Below are positions 1-8,311 of a stretch of 64,000 nucleotides of DNA, one piece after another. Source of the stretch: Actinomycetales bacterium (GTDB lineage Bacteria; Actinomycetota; Actinomycetes; Actinomycetales; Kineosporiaceae); the NCBI GenBank assembly GCA_012719445.1, contig JAAYAH010000222.1:1-64000 (forward strand). Direction: 5' to 3'. The notes under the pieces were generated by a model, which had not been told where the DNA came from, ran no database searches, and saw nothing but the letters and a program-made list of their open reading frames with translations. The position numbers and the translations under genes were made by a program. How positions within the stretch are numbered: the first letter of the stretch is position 1; each line of letters opens with the position of its first letter.

Positions 1-1089
1 CGTCAGCACCCGCTCGACGAGGACGGCGCCGACGAGGTAGAGCCCGAGGTAGGGCAGGTAGACGTGCCGGTTGGCCTGGTGGTTGTCGGCGAGCAGCACA
101 GCCTGGGTCAGCACCAGGGTGACCAGGAAGAAGGAGAGGCCGAGGACGAGGACCTTCCCCGGGACCCCGAGCAGGGACAGCAGTCCGACGAGGAGGCAGA
201 GGACCAGCGGGGTCAGGTAGAGCTGCCACGGGAGGTGGCCGCCGGTCCGCTCCGGGTACGCGTAGACGAAGGACAGGGGATGGGGGGCGACGAGCCTGCG
301 CAGGTAGGCCACGCAGACCGAGGTGAAGAGGAAGAACCGGTCGACAGGGTGGTACGGGTCGGTGCCGTGCAGGTCGGTCCGGAAGCGGAGCGTCACCAGC
401 CCCACGACGACGGAGACCGCCAGGAACGGGACCTTCTCCAGCAGCAGACCCCAGGACGGCCTGCGGGACAGGTGGTGGTCCCACAGCAGCAGGATCAGCG
501 GCAGGACGACGGCCGTCGACTTGGCGAGCGCGGCGAGGACGAAGAGCACCCAGGCCAGGGCCAGGAGATGCCACCGGCGGTCGCCGTCGGCGAGCCGACG
601 CAGGTACCCGGTGTAGGCCAGCAGCGCCCCGAGGAGGAACAGGGTCGCCAGCAGGGTGCCCCTCGCGGAGATCCAGGCGACCGCGTCGACGTTCACCGGG
701 TGGATCGCGAAGGCGCCGGTGACGAGGCGGGACACCAGCGCCCGTCCGGTGAGGGCCCGGACGACGAGGAGGACCAGGACCGTGTTGCCCAGGTGGAGCA
801 GCAGGTTCGTGAGGTGGTACACCCCCGGGTCCAGCCCGCCGATCCGGTAGTCGACCGCGTAGGAGAGCGACGTCAACGGCGTGTACATGTACTGCAGCGG
901 GGTGGTCAGGTATTGGCCGAGGTTCTCCGGGCTCAGCTCCCGGATGGTGACGTTGTCGACCACGCTCTCCGGGTCGTCGAAGTCGATGAACCCGTTTCCC
1001 AGCGTGCGGGCGTACGCCAGCACGGTGAGCAGCAGGACCCCGCCGACCACGAGCAGGTCCTGGCCGCGATCGTGCCCACCACCAGGCAC
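1..1089 (-). CDS. TMTC-like membrane glycosyltransferase (C-terminus beyond window)
   Basis: The reverse frame is open from a GTG at 1089 to the window edge: 363 codons with no stop, so the 3' end is missing. An N-terminal membrane segment (about residues 9-25) is followed by a loop reading NGFIDFDDPE and later PLTSLSYAVDY, YHLTNLLLH, AIHPVNVDAVAW and RHVYLPYLGLYL. These are the recurrent motifs of the TMTC/PMT-like family of multi-pass lipid-linked-sugar glycosyltransferases; the acidic DD in the first loop is the expected catalytic feature. Many hydrophobic segments follow. Family members transfer a sugar from a polyprenyl-phosphate donor to extracytoplasmic targets, and many carry C-terminal TPR repeats, which would lie outside this window. 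The acceptor is unknown. The start is the first plausible one; no strong ribosome site was seen. Confidence 0.75.
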   Translation of the reverse strand, partial: MPGGGHDRGQDLLVVGGVLLLTVLAYARTLGNGFIDFDDPESVVDNVTIRELSPENLGQYLTTPLQYMYTPLTSLSYAVDYRIGGLDPGVYHLTNLLLHLGNTVLVLLVVRALTGRALVSRLVTGAFAIHPVNVDAVAWISARGTLLATLFLLGALLAYTGYLRRLADGDRRWHLLALAWVLFVLAALAKSTAVVLPLILLLWDHHLSRRPSWGLLLEKVPFLAVSVVVGLVTLRFRTDLHGTDPYHPVDRFFLFTSVCVAYLRRLVAPHPLSFVYAYPERTGGHLPWQLYLTPLVLCLLVGLLSLLGVPGKVLVLGLSFFLVTLVLTQAVLLADNHQANRHVYLPYLGLYLVGAVLVERVLT

Positions 1090-1138
1090 GCCCGTCCGGG
1101 GCCGGCCCGGTCCGAGGCGCGCCGGGGCGCGTGGCCCC

Positions 1139-1176
1139 GGGAGGCGGCGAGCGGCCCGAGTCGCTCGCCGCCTCCC
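1139..1176. terminator. 15-bp perfect hairpin, probable terminator of secDF
   Basis: The arms GGGAGGCGGCGAGCG (1139-1153) and CGCTCGCCGCCTCCC (1162-1176) pair perfectly around an 8-nt loop. It lies 38 bp past the secDF stop and before the start of the TMTC-like gene. No U-tract is present on the secDF side, as is usual in GC-rich actinomycetes. Confidence 0.6.
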
Positions 1177-1213
1177 GTTTCGGTCCGGATCAGGGCCGGT
1201 CAGACGACATCCC

Positions 1214-3730
1214 TCAGAGCCGGGCGCCGCGGGCCTTCACCGGGCCCCGGACCGGGGCGTGCGTGACCTGGGGATAGCGGTTCTCGAACCAGGACGCCAG
1301 CGGGACCGCGGTGGCCACCGTCGACCAGGTGCCGACCACCAGCCCCACGAGCAGGGCGAGCGAGATGTTGGTGAGCGAGTCCCCGCCGAGCAGGGTGAGG
1401 GCGGCGAGGATCGCCATCGCCCCGAGCCCGGTGTTGATGGTCCGGGGCAGGGTCTGCAGCACGGCGTCGCTGGAGACCTTGGCGAAGGAGTCCTTCGCCC
1501 GCATCCTGCGGATCTCCCGGATCCGGTCGAAGACCACCACGGAGTCGTTGACCGACAGACCGATGATGGTCAGCGCCGCCGCGAGGAAGACCCCGTCGAT
1601 GGGTCGGCCCAGCCAGGCGAACAACCCGACCACCACGACCACGTCGTGGAACATCGACAGCACCGCGCCGAGCCCCATCGTCCACCGGAACCGGATCGCG
1701 AGGTAGAGCAGCTGCGCGGCGAGCGCGACGGCGAGCGCGATGAGCGCCTTGCGGGTCAGCTCGTCGCCCATGCTCGGTGACAGCAGCTCGTCGCGTTCCT
1801 TCTCCAGCCCCGGCGCGACCCGGGTCAGTGTCTTCTGGATCTCCTCCGCCTGCTCGTTGGTGAGCGGACGGGTCCGCACGGTGATCTCGTCGCCGCCGTC
1901 CTCGTCGCGGGAGGTCTGCACGACCGCTTCGGGGAACCCGGCGTCACCGACCGCGGCTCTCGCCGCCTCGGCGTCGATGGTGCCTGCGGTGGAGTACTGG
2001 AGCAGCCGACCGCCGGTGAACTCCACCCCGAGGTTCAGGCCGCGGACGGCGATGCCGGTGAAGGCCAGCACCGTGACCACTCCGGAGATGACGAGGAACA
2101 GGCCGAAGCGGCGGGTGAGGTCGGGACCACTGGTGTTCAACCAGGTCCGCACCCGCCCGATGCCACTGATCCCGGTGATGGCGGGGTGCCGCTGCACGAG
2201 CCGGCGCCGCAGCACGAACTCGGCGAGGACCCTGGTGACGATCAGCGCGGACACCATGGACGCCAGGACACCGATGCCCAGGGTGACCCCGAAGCCCTTG
2301 ACCGGTCCCGCCGCGAGGAAGAAGAGCAGCCCGGCGGCGAGCAGGGTGGTGACGTTGGAGTCGAGGATGGCGCTCCAGGCCCGGGTGAACCCGGCGGTCA
2401 GGGCACCGTGCAGCCGGGACTCGGCCCCTCGTTGGCCGGTGCCGACGTACTCCTCCCGCGCTCGCTCGAACACCAGCACGTTGGCGTCGATCGCGAGCCC
2501 GATGGCCAGCACGAACCCGGCGAGGCCGGGGAGGGTGAGCGTCGCGCCGACCGCCAGCAGGGCGCCGTAGGCGATGAGCGTGTACGTGCCGAGGGCGATC
2601 GTGGCCACGAAGCCCACCAGCCGGTACACGATGGTGATGAACAGCGCGGTGAGGATCAGACCGATGATCGCGGCCTGGGTCGAGGCGTCGATGGCCTCCT
2701 CACCGAGGGTGGGGCCGACCGTCCGCTGCTCGACGACCTCGACCGGGACGGGCAGGGCGCCACCGCGGATCAGGACGGCCAGCTCCTTGGCCTCCTCGTC
2801 GGTGAAGTCGCCCGTGATCTGGGTGGACCCCCCGGTGATGCCGACGTTGCAGGCGACCGAGGTGTGGACCTGGGGGGAGGAGATGACCTGCTCGTCGAGC
2901 ACGATGGCCACCCGGCGGCGGGGATCACCGTCCGGAGAGCAGGCCGCCTCCGCGGTGAGTTTCTTCCAGGCGTTGGAACCAGAGCCGCGGAAGTCGACGG
3001 TGACGAACCAGCCGAGGCCCTGCTGCGGGTCGGTCTGTGCCGCGGCGTCGTCGACGACCTCACCGGTGAGCGCGCTGGGACCGATCCGGATCGGCTGACC
3101 GGTCTCGTCCTCGATGACCCGCTCCCGGTCGGTCGCGACCCCGTCCGCCTTGTCTCCTCCGGAGTCCTGACGTCCGGTCTGCTCGCCGTCCCCGGTGCCC
3201 TCGTCCGTGCCGGTCGTCTTCGCGGTCGGGGTGGCCTTGGGGCCCTCGGCGTCCTCGGTCGGGGTGGTCTTCGGTTCCTCGGCGTCCTCGGTCGGGGTGG
3301 TCTCCGGGGCCTCGACCCCGAGCACCGGGTGGAAGGTCAGCTGGGCGGTCTTGCCGATCACCTCGGCGGCCTCCTTGGGGTCTTGGACCCCGGGGAGTTC
3401 GATGATGATCCGGCGCTCCCCGGACCGGGCCAGGGTGGGTTCGCTGACACCGAGGGCGTCCACCCGTCGGCGCAGCACCTCCAGCGCCCGGTCCGTGGAC
3501 TCTGCGTTGGCGGTGACGTCGGGGCCGTCCTGGGTCTCCAGCACGATCTGCGTCCCTCCGCGCAGGTCGAGACCGAGGCGGACGGGGGTGGTGAGGGCGA
3601 GGGCGAGGGCGCCGGCGACCACGCCGAAGGCCAGCAGGGCGCGGATCAGCCCGGCACGGGAGCGGGGTGTCGACGGACGGTGGCCCGACGGGCGTCGGGC
3701 CTGGGAGGAACGGGACGAGGAACTGCTCAC
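1214..3730 (-). CDS. secDF: Fused protein-export membrane protein SecDF
   Basis: SecD and SecF lie on one 838-residue chain. The start is taken as the GTG at 3730, preceded by GGAGATC; a longer open frame upstream does not look like coding. SecD part: a Ser/Arg-rich cytoplasmic tail, a membrane segment near residues 25-45, then RLGLDLRGGTQIVLE (the SecD D1 motif) and the periplasmic domain. A Thr/Glu/Pro-rich insert with an imperfect 11-residue repeat lies near residues 140-195. After five membrane segments (GLAIDANVLVFERAREE) the SecF part begins, with GLNLGVEFTGGRLLQ and LSVNDSVVVFDRIRE. SecDF uses the proton-motive force to help finish Sec-dependent export. In most actinomycetes secD and secF are separate genes next to yajC; here the fused gene stands alone, so it may be an extra copy. 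Confidence 0.93.
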   Translation of the reverse strand: MSSSSSRSSQARRPSGHRPSTPRSRAGLIRALLAFGVVAGALALALTTPVRLGLDLRGGTQIVLETQDGPDVTANAESTDRALEVLRRRVDALGVSEPTLARSGERRIIIELPGVQDPKEAAEVIGKTAQLTFHPVLGVEAPETTPTEDAEEPKTTPTEDAEGPKATPTAKTTGTDEGTGDGEQTGRQDSGGDKADGVATDRERVIEDETGQPIRIGPSALTGEVVDDAAAQTDPQQGLGWFVTVDFRGSGSNAWKKLTAEAACSPDGDPRRRVAIVLDEQVISSPQVHTSVACNVGITGGSTQITGDFTDEEAKELAVLIRGGALPVPVEVVEQRTVGPTLGEEAIDASTQAAIIGLILTALFITIVYRLVGFVATIALGTYTLIAYGALLAVGATLTLPGLAGFVLAIGLAIDANVLVFERAREEYVGTGQRGAESRLHGALTAGFTRAWSAILDSNVTTLLAAGLLFFLAAGPVKGFGVTLGIGVLASMVSALIVTRVLAEFVLRRRLVQRHPAITGISGIGRVRTWLNTSGPDLTRRFGLFLVISGVVTVLAFTGIAVRGLNLGVEFTGGRLLQYSTAGTIDAEAARAAVGDAGFPEAVVQTSRDEDGGDEITVRTRPLTNEQAEEIQKTLTRVAPGLEKERDELLSPSMGDELTRKALIALAVALAAQLLYLAIRFRWTMGLGAVLSMFHDVVVVVGLFAWLGRPIDGVFLAAALTIIGLSVNDSVVVFDRIREIRRMRAKDSFAKVSSDAVLQTLPRTINTGLGAMAILAALTLLGGDSLTNISLALLVGLVVGTWSTVATAVPLASWFENRYPQVTHAPVRGPVKARGARL

Positions 3731-3777
3731 GAGGATCTCCGAGACGGATGGGACGTCGTCCGGAGAGCCGGGCGACG

Positions 3778-4251
3778 TCACGGGTGGGGGACGAGGACGT
3801 GCGCCGTCGTCGGAGGAGCCCGGCCCCGGAGTGCGTCGACGGTGTGACGGGGGATCCCGGGGCGCGAGGCGCCGGCGGCACCCCGCCCCACCGCCGCGTC
3901 GGAGGGTGAGTGCCACGCCCGGTGGGGCAGCCCCTGGGGGCCGGAGGACGCCGTCCAGGCCGACCGGTGCCCCGGGCTGCGGTACACCGGTGACGAGGCA
4001 CGTTCGGTGGCCGTCCCCGGAAGACCTCCCCGCTGCCCGCCGCAGTCGGTGAGCCGTCCCGCCGGTATGCCGCCGCCCACCGTGCAACCGGTCTCCACCC
4101 GGACCGGGTCGGCCCCGGACGGGAGACCGGAGGCAGCCGACCTGCCCGCGGGGCTCCCGGCGAGCGTCCACCAGATCAGGCAGGCGGTGGCCAGCGCCGT
4201 CACGACCGGGCGCAGCGGCGAGGACGGTGCCTCTCGCCGCTGCCGAGTCAT
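3778..4251 (-). CDS. Hypothetical protein with an N-terminal membrane/signal segment
   Basis: A 157-codon frame from ATG 4251, lying just upstream of secDF on the same strand. The N-terminus has charged residues followed by a hydrophobic stretch (PVVTALATACLIWWTLAG, about residues 15-32), like a signal anchor or signal peptide. The rest is Gly/Pro/Arg-rich without a recognisable domain. Codons mostly end in G or C, which supports coding, but such frames also arise by chance in this DNA and no clear ribosome site precedes the ATG. It may be a small exported protein; I do not recognise it. Confidence 0.35.
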   Translation of the reverse strand: MTRQRREAPSSPLRPVVTALATACLIWWTLAGSPAGRSAASGLPSGADPVRVETGCTVGGGIPAGRLTDCGGQRGGLPGTATERASSPVYRSPGHRSAWTASSGPQGLPHRAWHSPSDAAVGRGAAGASRPGIPRHTVDALRGRAPPTTAHVLVPHP

Positions 4252-4296
4252 GGGGAGCAGGCTACGCGCCCCCGGTCCTGGTCGAGGCGACGGTGA

Positions 4297-4332
4297 CGGT
4301 GACGATCGTCGATACGGTGACGATCGCCGATA
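4297..4332. repeat. Two tandem copies of an 18-bp unit in a divergent promoter gap
   Basis: CGGTGACGATCGTCGATA at 4297-4314 is followed directly by a copy with one change (4315-4332). Each copy contains the palindrome CGATCG. The pair lies between the leftward hypothetical/secDF genes and the rightward UvrC-like gene, 48 bp before the latter's ATG. Confidence 0.55.
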
Positions 4333-4379
4333 CTGCATCGGCACGGGTCGTGACGGTGGGCGGACCGGGACGGTGGCGG

Positions 4380-5321
4380 ATGACGGTGCCTCGGGTCGTC
4401 ACCCGGCTGCCGTCGGAGCCCGGCGTCTACCGGTTCCGGGACGAGCGGGGCCGGGCCCTCTACCTCGGCAGGGCAACCGACCTGCGTCGCCGGGTCGCGT
4501 CCTACTGGGGCGAGCTCGCCGACCGCCGTCACCTCCGGCGCATGATGCCGCAGGTCCACCGGGTGGAGGCGGTCTCCTGCGACTCCGTGCACGAGGCGGC
4601 CTGGCTGGAGCTCAACCTGCTCGAACGCGCCAGGCCTCGCTGGAACAGGATGGTGGGCGGGCTCGAGGTCCCGGTCTGGATCCGCCTGGAGACCCGGTCC
4701 CGGGTCGCCTCGCTCGCCGTCGTCCACTCCCCGGAGTCGCAGGGCGATGCCCTCGTCTTCGGTCCGTACCTCGGTGGCGGCAGGGCGCGCCTCACCGTGT
4801 CGGGCCTCGACCGGGTGGTGTCGCTCGCCTACGCGGGGGAGGGGCTCGGCGGGTTCGACCGGGACATGGCCCGGGTGCGCGGCGTCCGGTCCGGCGAGCT
4901 GCGGAGCCGGGTCGAGACGGTGGCGGCGGTCCTCGGCCGTGACCCGGTCGCGGTGGCGGCGGTCCGCGAACACCTCGTGCGGCGCAGGGACCAGGCCGCG
5001 GCCCGGCTCGCGTTCGAGTTGGCCGGTCGGATCCAGGAGGAGCTCGACGCCGTCGCCTGGGTCACCTCCGAGCAGAAGGTGACGGTGCCCGAGGCGGTCG
5101 ACGTCGACGTGCACGGGTGGGCGGACGGCGTGCTGGTGCGGTTCGAGATCCGTGGCGGCCGGTTGTGCGCCTGGAGACAGCGGGTCTGCCGGGCGGAGGC
5201 GGCCGAGCCACTGGTGGCGGCCACCCCCGGCACCTGGGCCCGGTTCGCCCGCAGGAACGCCGAACTCGCAGGGAGGCTCTACCCTCCGGGGGACCGGGCA
5301 CCCGAGGGACCGGTCACCTGA
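4380..5321 (+). CDS. GIY-YIG nuclease domain protein, UvrC-like (short, Cho-type)
   Basis: 313 residues from ATG 4380. The N-terminal GIY-YIG fold shows PGVYRFRDERGRALYLGRA (GVY...YLG), a downstream Arg in RRRVASYW and a Glu in AAWLELNLL, matching the catalytic pattern. Near residues 215-245 is a UvrB/C-interaction-like helix pair (AAARLAFELAGRIQEELDAV). The C-terminal RNase-H-like endonuclease and helix-hairpin-helix domains of full UvrC (about 600 residues) are absent. It therefore resembles Cho or other UvrC paralogues that incise 3' of DNA lesions. It stands alone between a divergent neighbour and an aldo/keto reductase. The start was chosen where similarity begins; upstream sequence is the repeat region. 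Confidence 0.82.
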   Translation: MTVPRVVTRLPSEPGVYRFRDERGRALYLGRATDLRRRVASYWGELADRRHLRRMMPQVHRVEAVSCDSVHEAAWLELNLLERARPRWNRMVGGLEVPVWIRLETRSRVASLAVVHSPESQGDALVFGPYLGGGRARLTVSGLDRVVSLAYAGEGLGGFDRDMARVRGVRSGELRSRVETVAAVLGRDPVAVAAVREHLVRRRDQAAARLAFELAGRIQEELDAVAWVTSEQKVTVPEAVDVDVHGWADGVLVRFEIRGGRLCAWRQRVCRAEAAEPLVAATPGTWARFARRNAELAGRLYPPGDRAPEGPVT

Positions 5322-5417
5322 CGTGTCCGGCTCCCGGTCCGGTGACCTCGCCGCGCCCCGGGAGCTGACATCGTCGGCCCCGCACCCGAGCACCACCTCC
5401 GAGAGGGGAGCATCCCC

Positions 5418-6416
5418 GTGAGCTACACCGCCGCGGTCGACCGCTACGACTCCATGCCCTACCGCCGGGTCGGCGGCAGCGGTCTCCTGCTCCCCGCCGT
5501 GTCGTTGGGGATGTGGCACAACTTCGGCGCCTCGACCCACCTCGACGTGCAGGGCGCCGTCCTGCGCCGGGCCTTCGACCTGGGGGTCACCCACCTCGAC
5601 CTGGCCAACAACTACGGTCCTCCTCCCGGTGCGGCGGAGGAGAACGTCGGCCGGCACCTCGCCCGCGACTTCCGGCGGCACCGGGACGAGCTCGTGATCT
5701 CGACCAAGGCGGGGTACCTCATGCACCCGGGGCCCTACGGCGACGGGGGGTCACGCAAGTACCTGCTGTCCAGCCTCGACCAGAGCCTGACCCGGTTGGG
5801 GCTGGACCACGTCGACATCTTCTACTCCCACCGGTACGACCCCGAGACCCCGCTCGAGGAGACCATGGGGGCGCTGCACTCGGCGGTGCAGCAGGGGAAG
5901 GCTCTCTACGTCGGGATCTCCAACTACCGTCCGGAGCAGACCCGGGAGGCGGCCCGGATCCTCGCGGCCCTCGGCACGCCGCTGCTGATCCACCAGCCGA
6001 ACTACAACATGTTCGACCGCTGGGTCGAGGACGGCCTGCTGGACACCCTGGACGAGCTCGGCGTCGGCTCCATCGCCTACTCCCCGCTGGCCCAGGGGCT
6101 GCTCACCGACCGGTACCTCGACGGCATCCCCGCGGGCTCACGCGCCGCAGGGGACAGCCCCTTCCTCACCAGCCACGCGATCACCGAGGAGCGGCTGGCG
6201 ACGGTCCGGGCACTCGACGCGATCGCCCGCGGTCGGGACCAGACCCTTGCCCAACTGGCCGTCGCGTGGATCCTGCGGGGAGGCCGGGTCACCTCGGCCC
6301 TGGTGGGGGCCAGCAGCGTCCGGCAGTTGGAGGACACCGTCGCGGCGACCCGGTCCCTGGACTTCGACGACGCCGAGCTGGGGGAGATCGACCGGGTGCT
6401 GCGCGGCGTCGGCTGA
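5418..6416 (+). CDS. Aldo/keto reductase (YghZ/MgrA-like)
   Basis: 332 residues from a GTG at 5418 with GAGAGGGGAG upstream. It is a TIM-barrel NADPH-dependent oxidoreductase. The catalytic tetrad is visible: Asp and Tyr in HLDLANNYGPP, Lys in STKAGY, and His in FYSHRYDP. The motifs RVGGSGLLLPAVSLGMWHNFG and ISNYRPEQ place it with the AKR14-like group, which reduces L-glyceraldehyde-3-phosphate or methylglyoxal in other bacteria. No pathway partner is adjacent, so the physiological aldehyde is unknown. The 3' end abuts the remnant of a split-barrel gene on the other strand. Confidence 0.92.
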   Translation: MSYTAAVDRYDSMPYRRVGGSGLLLPAVSLGMWHNFGASTHLDVQGAVLRRAFDLGVTHLDLANNYGPPPGAAEENVGRHLARDFRRHRDELVISTKAGYLMHPGPYGDGGSRKYLLSSLDQSLTRLGLDHVDIFYSHRYDPETPLEETMGALHSAVQQGKALYVGISNYRPEQTREAARILAALGTPLLIHQPNYNMFDRWVEDGLLDTLDELGVGSIAYSPLAQGLLTDRYLDGIPAGSRAAGDSPFLTSHAITEERLATVRALDAIARGRDQTLAQLAVAWILRGGRVTSALVGASSVRQLEDTVAATRSLDFDDAELGEIDRVLRGVG

Positions 6417-6451
6417 TCAGGCGGTGCCGGTTGCTCAGGCGGTGTCGCCGC

Positions 6452-6562
6452 GGGCGGCGAGGCCGTAGAGGCGGCGGAGGGGGAGCCGTCGCGCCTGATC
6501 GTGGTGAGCACGCCCATGCGTCCCACCGCCAGCAGGGAGAGCAGGTCGTTCTGGTGGGGCAC
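6452..6562 (-). pseudogene. Remnant of an F420/FMN split-barrel (PPOX-type) protein, N-terminus only
   Basis: Reading leftward from GTG 6562, about 35 codons give HQNDLLSLLAVGRMGVLTT and then IRRDGSP, the usual N-terminal strand pattern of pyridoxamine-oxidase-like split-barrel proteins. The frame then turns into Ala/Pro-rich sequence and collides with the end of the aldo/keto reductase gene. The rest of the domain is missing. An intact member of the same fold lies at 7775-8242. This is most likely a decayed 5' end; homology was judged by eye over a short stretch. Confidence 0.4.
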
Positions 6563-6715
6563 ATCGGTCCCGCCCGACACCGGGATGCGAGGACACGGGG
6601 GACGCGGGTGCCGATCAATCCCCGGGAACCGGTTTAGCGTGCACGGCGATCGGCAATATCCCTGGTCGGGTGCCTCGCCCCGGCAGCGTCTCGGTTCTCG
6701 GCTCGGGAGGTCACG

Positions 6716-6913
6716 ATGCGTATTGCGACCCTGTTGGTCGTGCTCTGGTTGGTGATCGGCTTCGTGGCCGCAACTCAGCGCGGCTACTTCAGCGGCTCGG
6801 ACACGAACTGCGCCGAGGTCGGCTCCGTCGTCCTCACCGTCGTCGCCGGCCCGCTCAACTACCTGGGCGCCAACCCCAGGATCGAGTGCGACCTGCCGCA
6901 GCCGTCCACGTGA
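6716..6913 (+). CDS. Small conserved-looking membrane protein
   Basis: 65 residues from ATG 6716 with GGGAGG 6 bases upstream. Residues 3-20 form a hydrophobic helix (IATLLVVLWLVIGFVAA), followed by a short loop with one Cys, a second hydrophobic segment (VVLTVVAGPLNYLG) and a Cys near the C-terminus. The architecture matches a family of tiny two-helix actinobacterial membrane proteins of unknown function. It precedes the alpha/beta hydrolase by 144 bp; no operon is obvious. Confidence 0.7.
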   Translation: MRIATLLVVLWLVIGFVAATQRGYFSGSDTNCAEVGSVVLTVVAGPLNYLGANPRIECDLPQPST

Positions 6914-7057
6914 CCCGCCCCGGGGCTCATCCCGATCCCTGTTCCCGTGCCGGCCCACGACCGTCCCGGGCGTGAGCTGGCCGGTCCGGAGCGGGGATCC
7001 CCGGCGCCGACGCCGGACCGCCGGGACGACGTCACCACCCGACGACGGGAGGACGGA

Positions 7058-7756
7058 GTGACCACTCGGACCAGCGCGTTCGGCATCCCGACGGCCGGGG
7101 TGCTCCTCGACGCCGAGCTGACCGTCCCGGACCAGGCTCGCGGCCTCGTGCTGTTCGCCCACGGAAGCGGGAGCTCCCGGCTCAGCCCGCGCAGCCGGGC
7201 GGTGGCCGACACCCTCGACCGACTGGACCTGGCGACGGTGCTCGTCGACCTGTCCACCCCCGAGGAGGCGCGGGACGAGGCCGCCGCCGGTCGCGGGTCG
7301 TTCGACCTCGGACCGGTGGCCGACCGGCTGGTCGGGGTCGTCGACTGGCTGCGTGACCAGCCGGGGACCGCAGACCTGCCGATCGGCCTGTTCGGGGCGA
7401 GCACCGGCGCCGCGGCGGCGTTGGTGACGGCCGCCGCACGCCCGCACGACGTGCGTGCGGTGGTGTCCCGGGGAGGACGGCCCGACCTGGCCGGAACCGC
7501 GCTGGTCGAGGTCACCTCACCGACCCTGCTGCTCGTGGGGGAACGGGACGCCGAGGTGCTCGAACTGAACCGCGAGGCCCAGCGGGTGCTGACGGCGGGG
7601 GTCGCCGACCTGCGGATCATCGCAGGAGCCGCGCACCTGTTCGAGGAGCCGGGTGCGCTGGAGCAGGTGGCCGAGCTGGCCGGGACGTGGTTCCGGGACC
7701 ACCTCTCCCCGCCGCCGCGTCGAGAGGTCCGTCGACTCACCGACGGGTGTGGCTGA
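7058..7756 (+). CDS. Alpha/beta hydrolase (dienelactone-hydrolase-like)
   Basis: 232 residues from GTG 7058 with GGGAGGACGGA upstream; a longer open frame upstream is not convincing. The fold signature is an oxyanion segment (LVLFAHGSGSSR), the nucleophile elbow G-A-S-T-G, the acid in LLLVGERDAEV and the histidine in IIAGAAHLFEEPG. Proteins of this type often sit near phosphoribosyltransferases and act on small esters; the substrate cannot be read from the sequence. It appears to be monocistronic and soluble. Confidence 0.85.
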   Translation: MTTRTSAFGIPTAGVLLDAELTVPDQARGLVLFAHGSGSSRLSPRSRAVADTLDRLDLATVLVDLSTPEEARDEAAAGRGSFDLGPVADRLVGVVDWLRDQPGTADLPIGLFGASTGAAAALVTAAARPHDVRAVVSRGGRPDLAGTALVEVTSPTLLLVGERDAEVLELNREAQRVLTAGVADLRIIAGAAHLFEEPGALEQVAELAGTWFRDHLSPPPRREVRRLTDGCG

Positions 7757-7774
7757 CTCGCGGATGTCGTCGAC

Positions 7775-8242
7775 TCACCGACGGGTACGGCGCTGCAGCC
7801 CTCGGCCGGGGTGCCACGACTCGATCACCAGGTGGTCGGCAGGGACGCCGACGGCGGTGACCACGACCTCGAGGAGTCCGACGGTGAACCGGTGACCTTC
7901 TCCGGGAGCGCCGGAGCCGGGGACCTCGCGGGCCACTCCGGCGATCTTCGCCTCACCCGGCCAGGCCCCGGGATCCTCCTCCGGCGGGTCGACCGTGGGG
8001 GAGTGGAGCGCCAGCCGGGGGTCGCGGTGCAGGTCCAGCGCCTTGACCGAGCCCGGCATCATCCCGAGGCAGACGTCGTCGCCGACGAACTCCACCTCGG
8101 TGCCGCTGATCCTGGGCGAGCCGTCCCGCCGCAGCGTCGCCAGGGTGGCGTGCTTCCGGCGGCTGAAACACCCGCGCACCCGATCGGCGAACTCGGGCTC
8201 GGCGGCGGCGAACGTGGCCCAGGACGTCATGCACCCGAGCAT
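7775..8242 (-). CDS. Pyridoxamine 5'-phosphate oxidase-family (split-barrel flavin/F420) protein
   Basis: 155 residues from ATG 8242, six bases after GGAGGGG; a second ATG at 8230 is the alternative. The core RKHATLATLRRDGSPRISGTEV, followed by MMPGSVKALDLHRDPR and LHSPTV, is typical of the FMN/F420-binding split-barrel family. Such proteins reduce or bind flavin or deazaflavin cofactors; the substrate is unknown. It is convergent with the alpha/beta hydrolase and divergent from RNase HI. Confidence 0.82.
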   Translation of the reverse strand: MLGCMTSWATFAAAEPEFADRVRGCFSRRKHATLATLRRDGSPRISGTEVEFVGDDVCLGMMPGSVKALDLHRDPRLALHSPTVDPPEEDPGAWPGEAKIAGVAREVPGSGAPGEGHRFTVGLLEVVVTAVGVPADHLVIESWHPGRGLQRRTRR

Positions 8243-8311
8243 GGCGGACCCCTCCGACACCGCAGTCGGCTCGGTGGACCACCCCCGGATCCCGGCTCAT
8301 AGGGTGGGGAC

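Noticed and set aside
64-1266. A 400-codon rightward frame at the window start
   Set aside because: Composition is Gln/Glu/Asp/Gly-rich noise, while the reverse frame gives a clear TMTC-like membrane protein.
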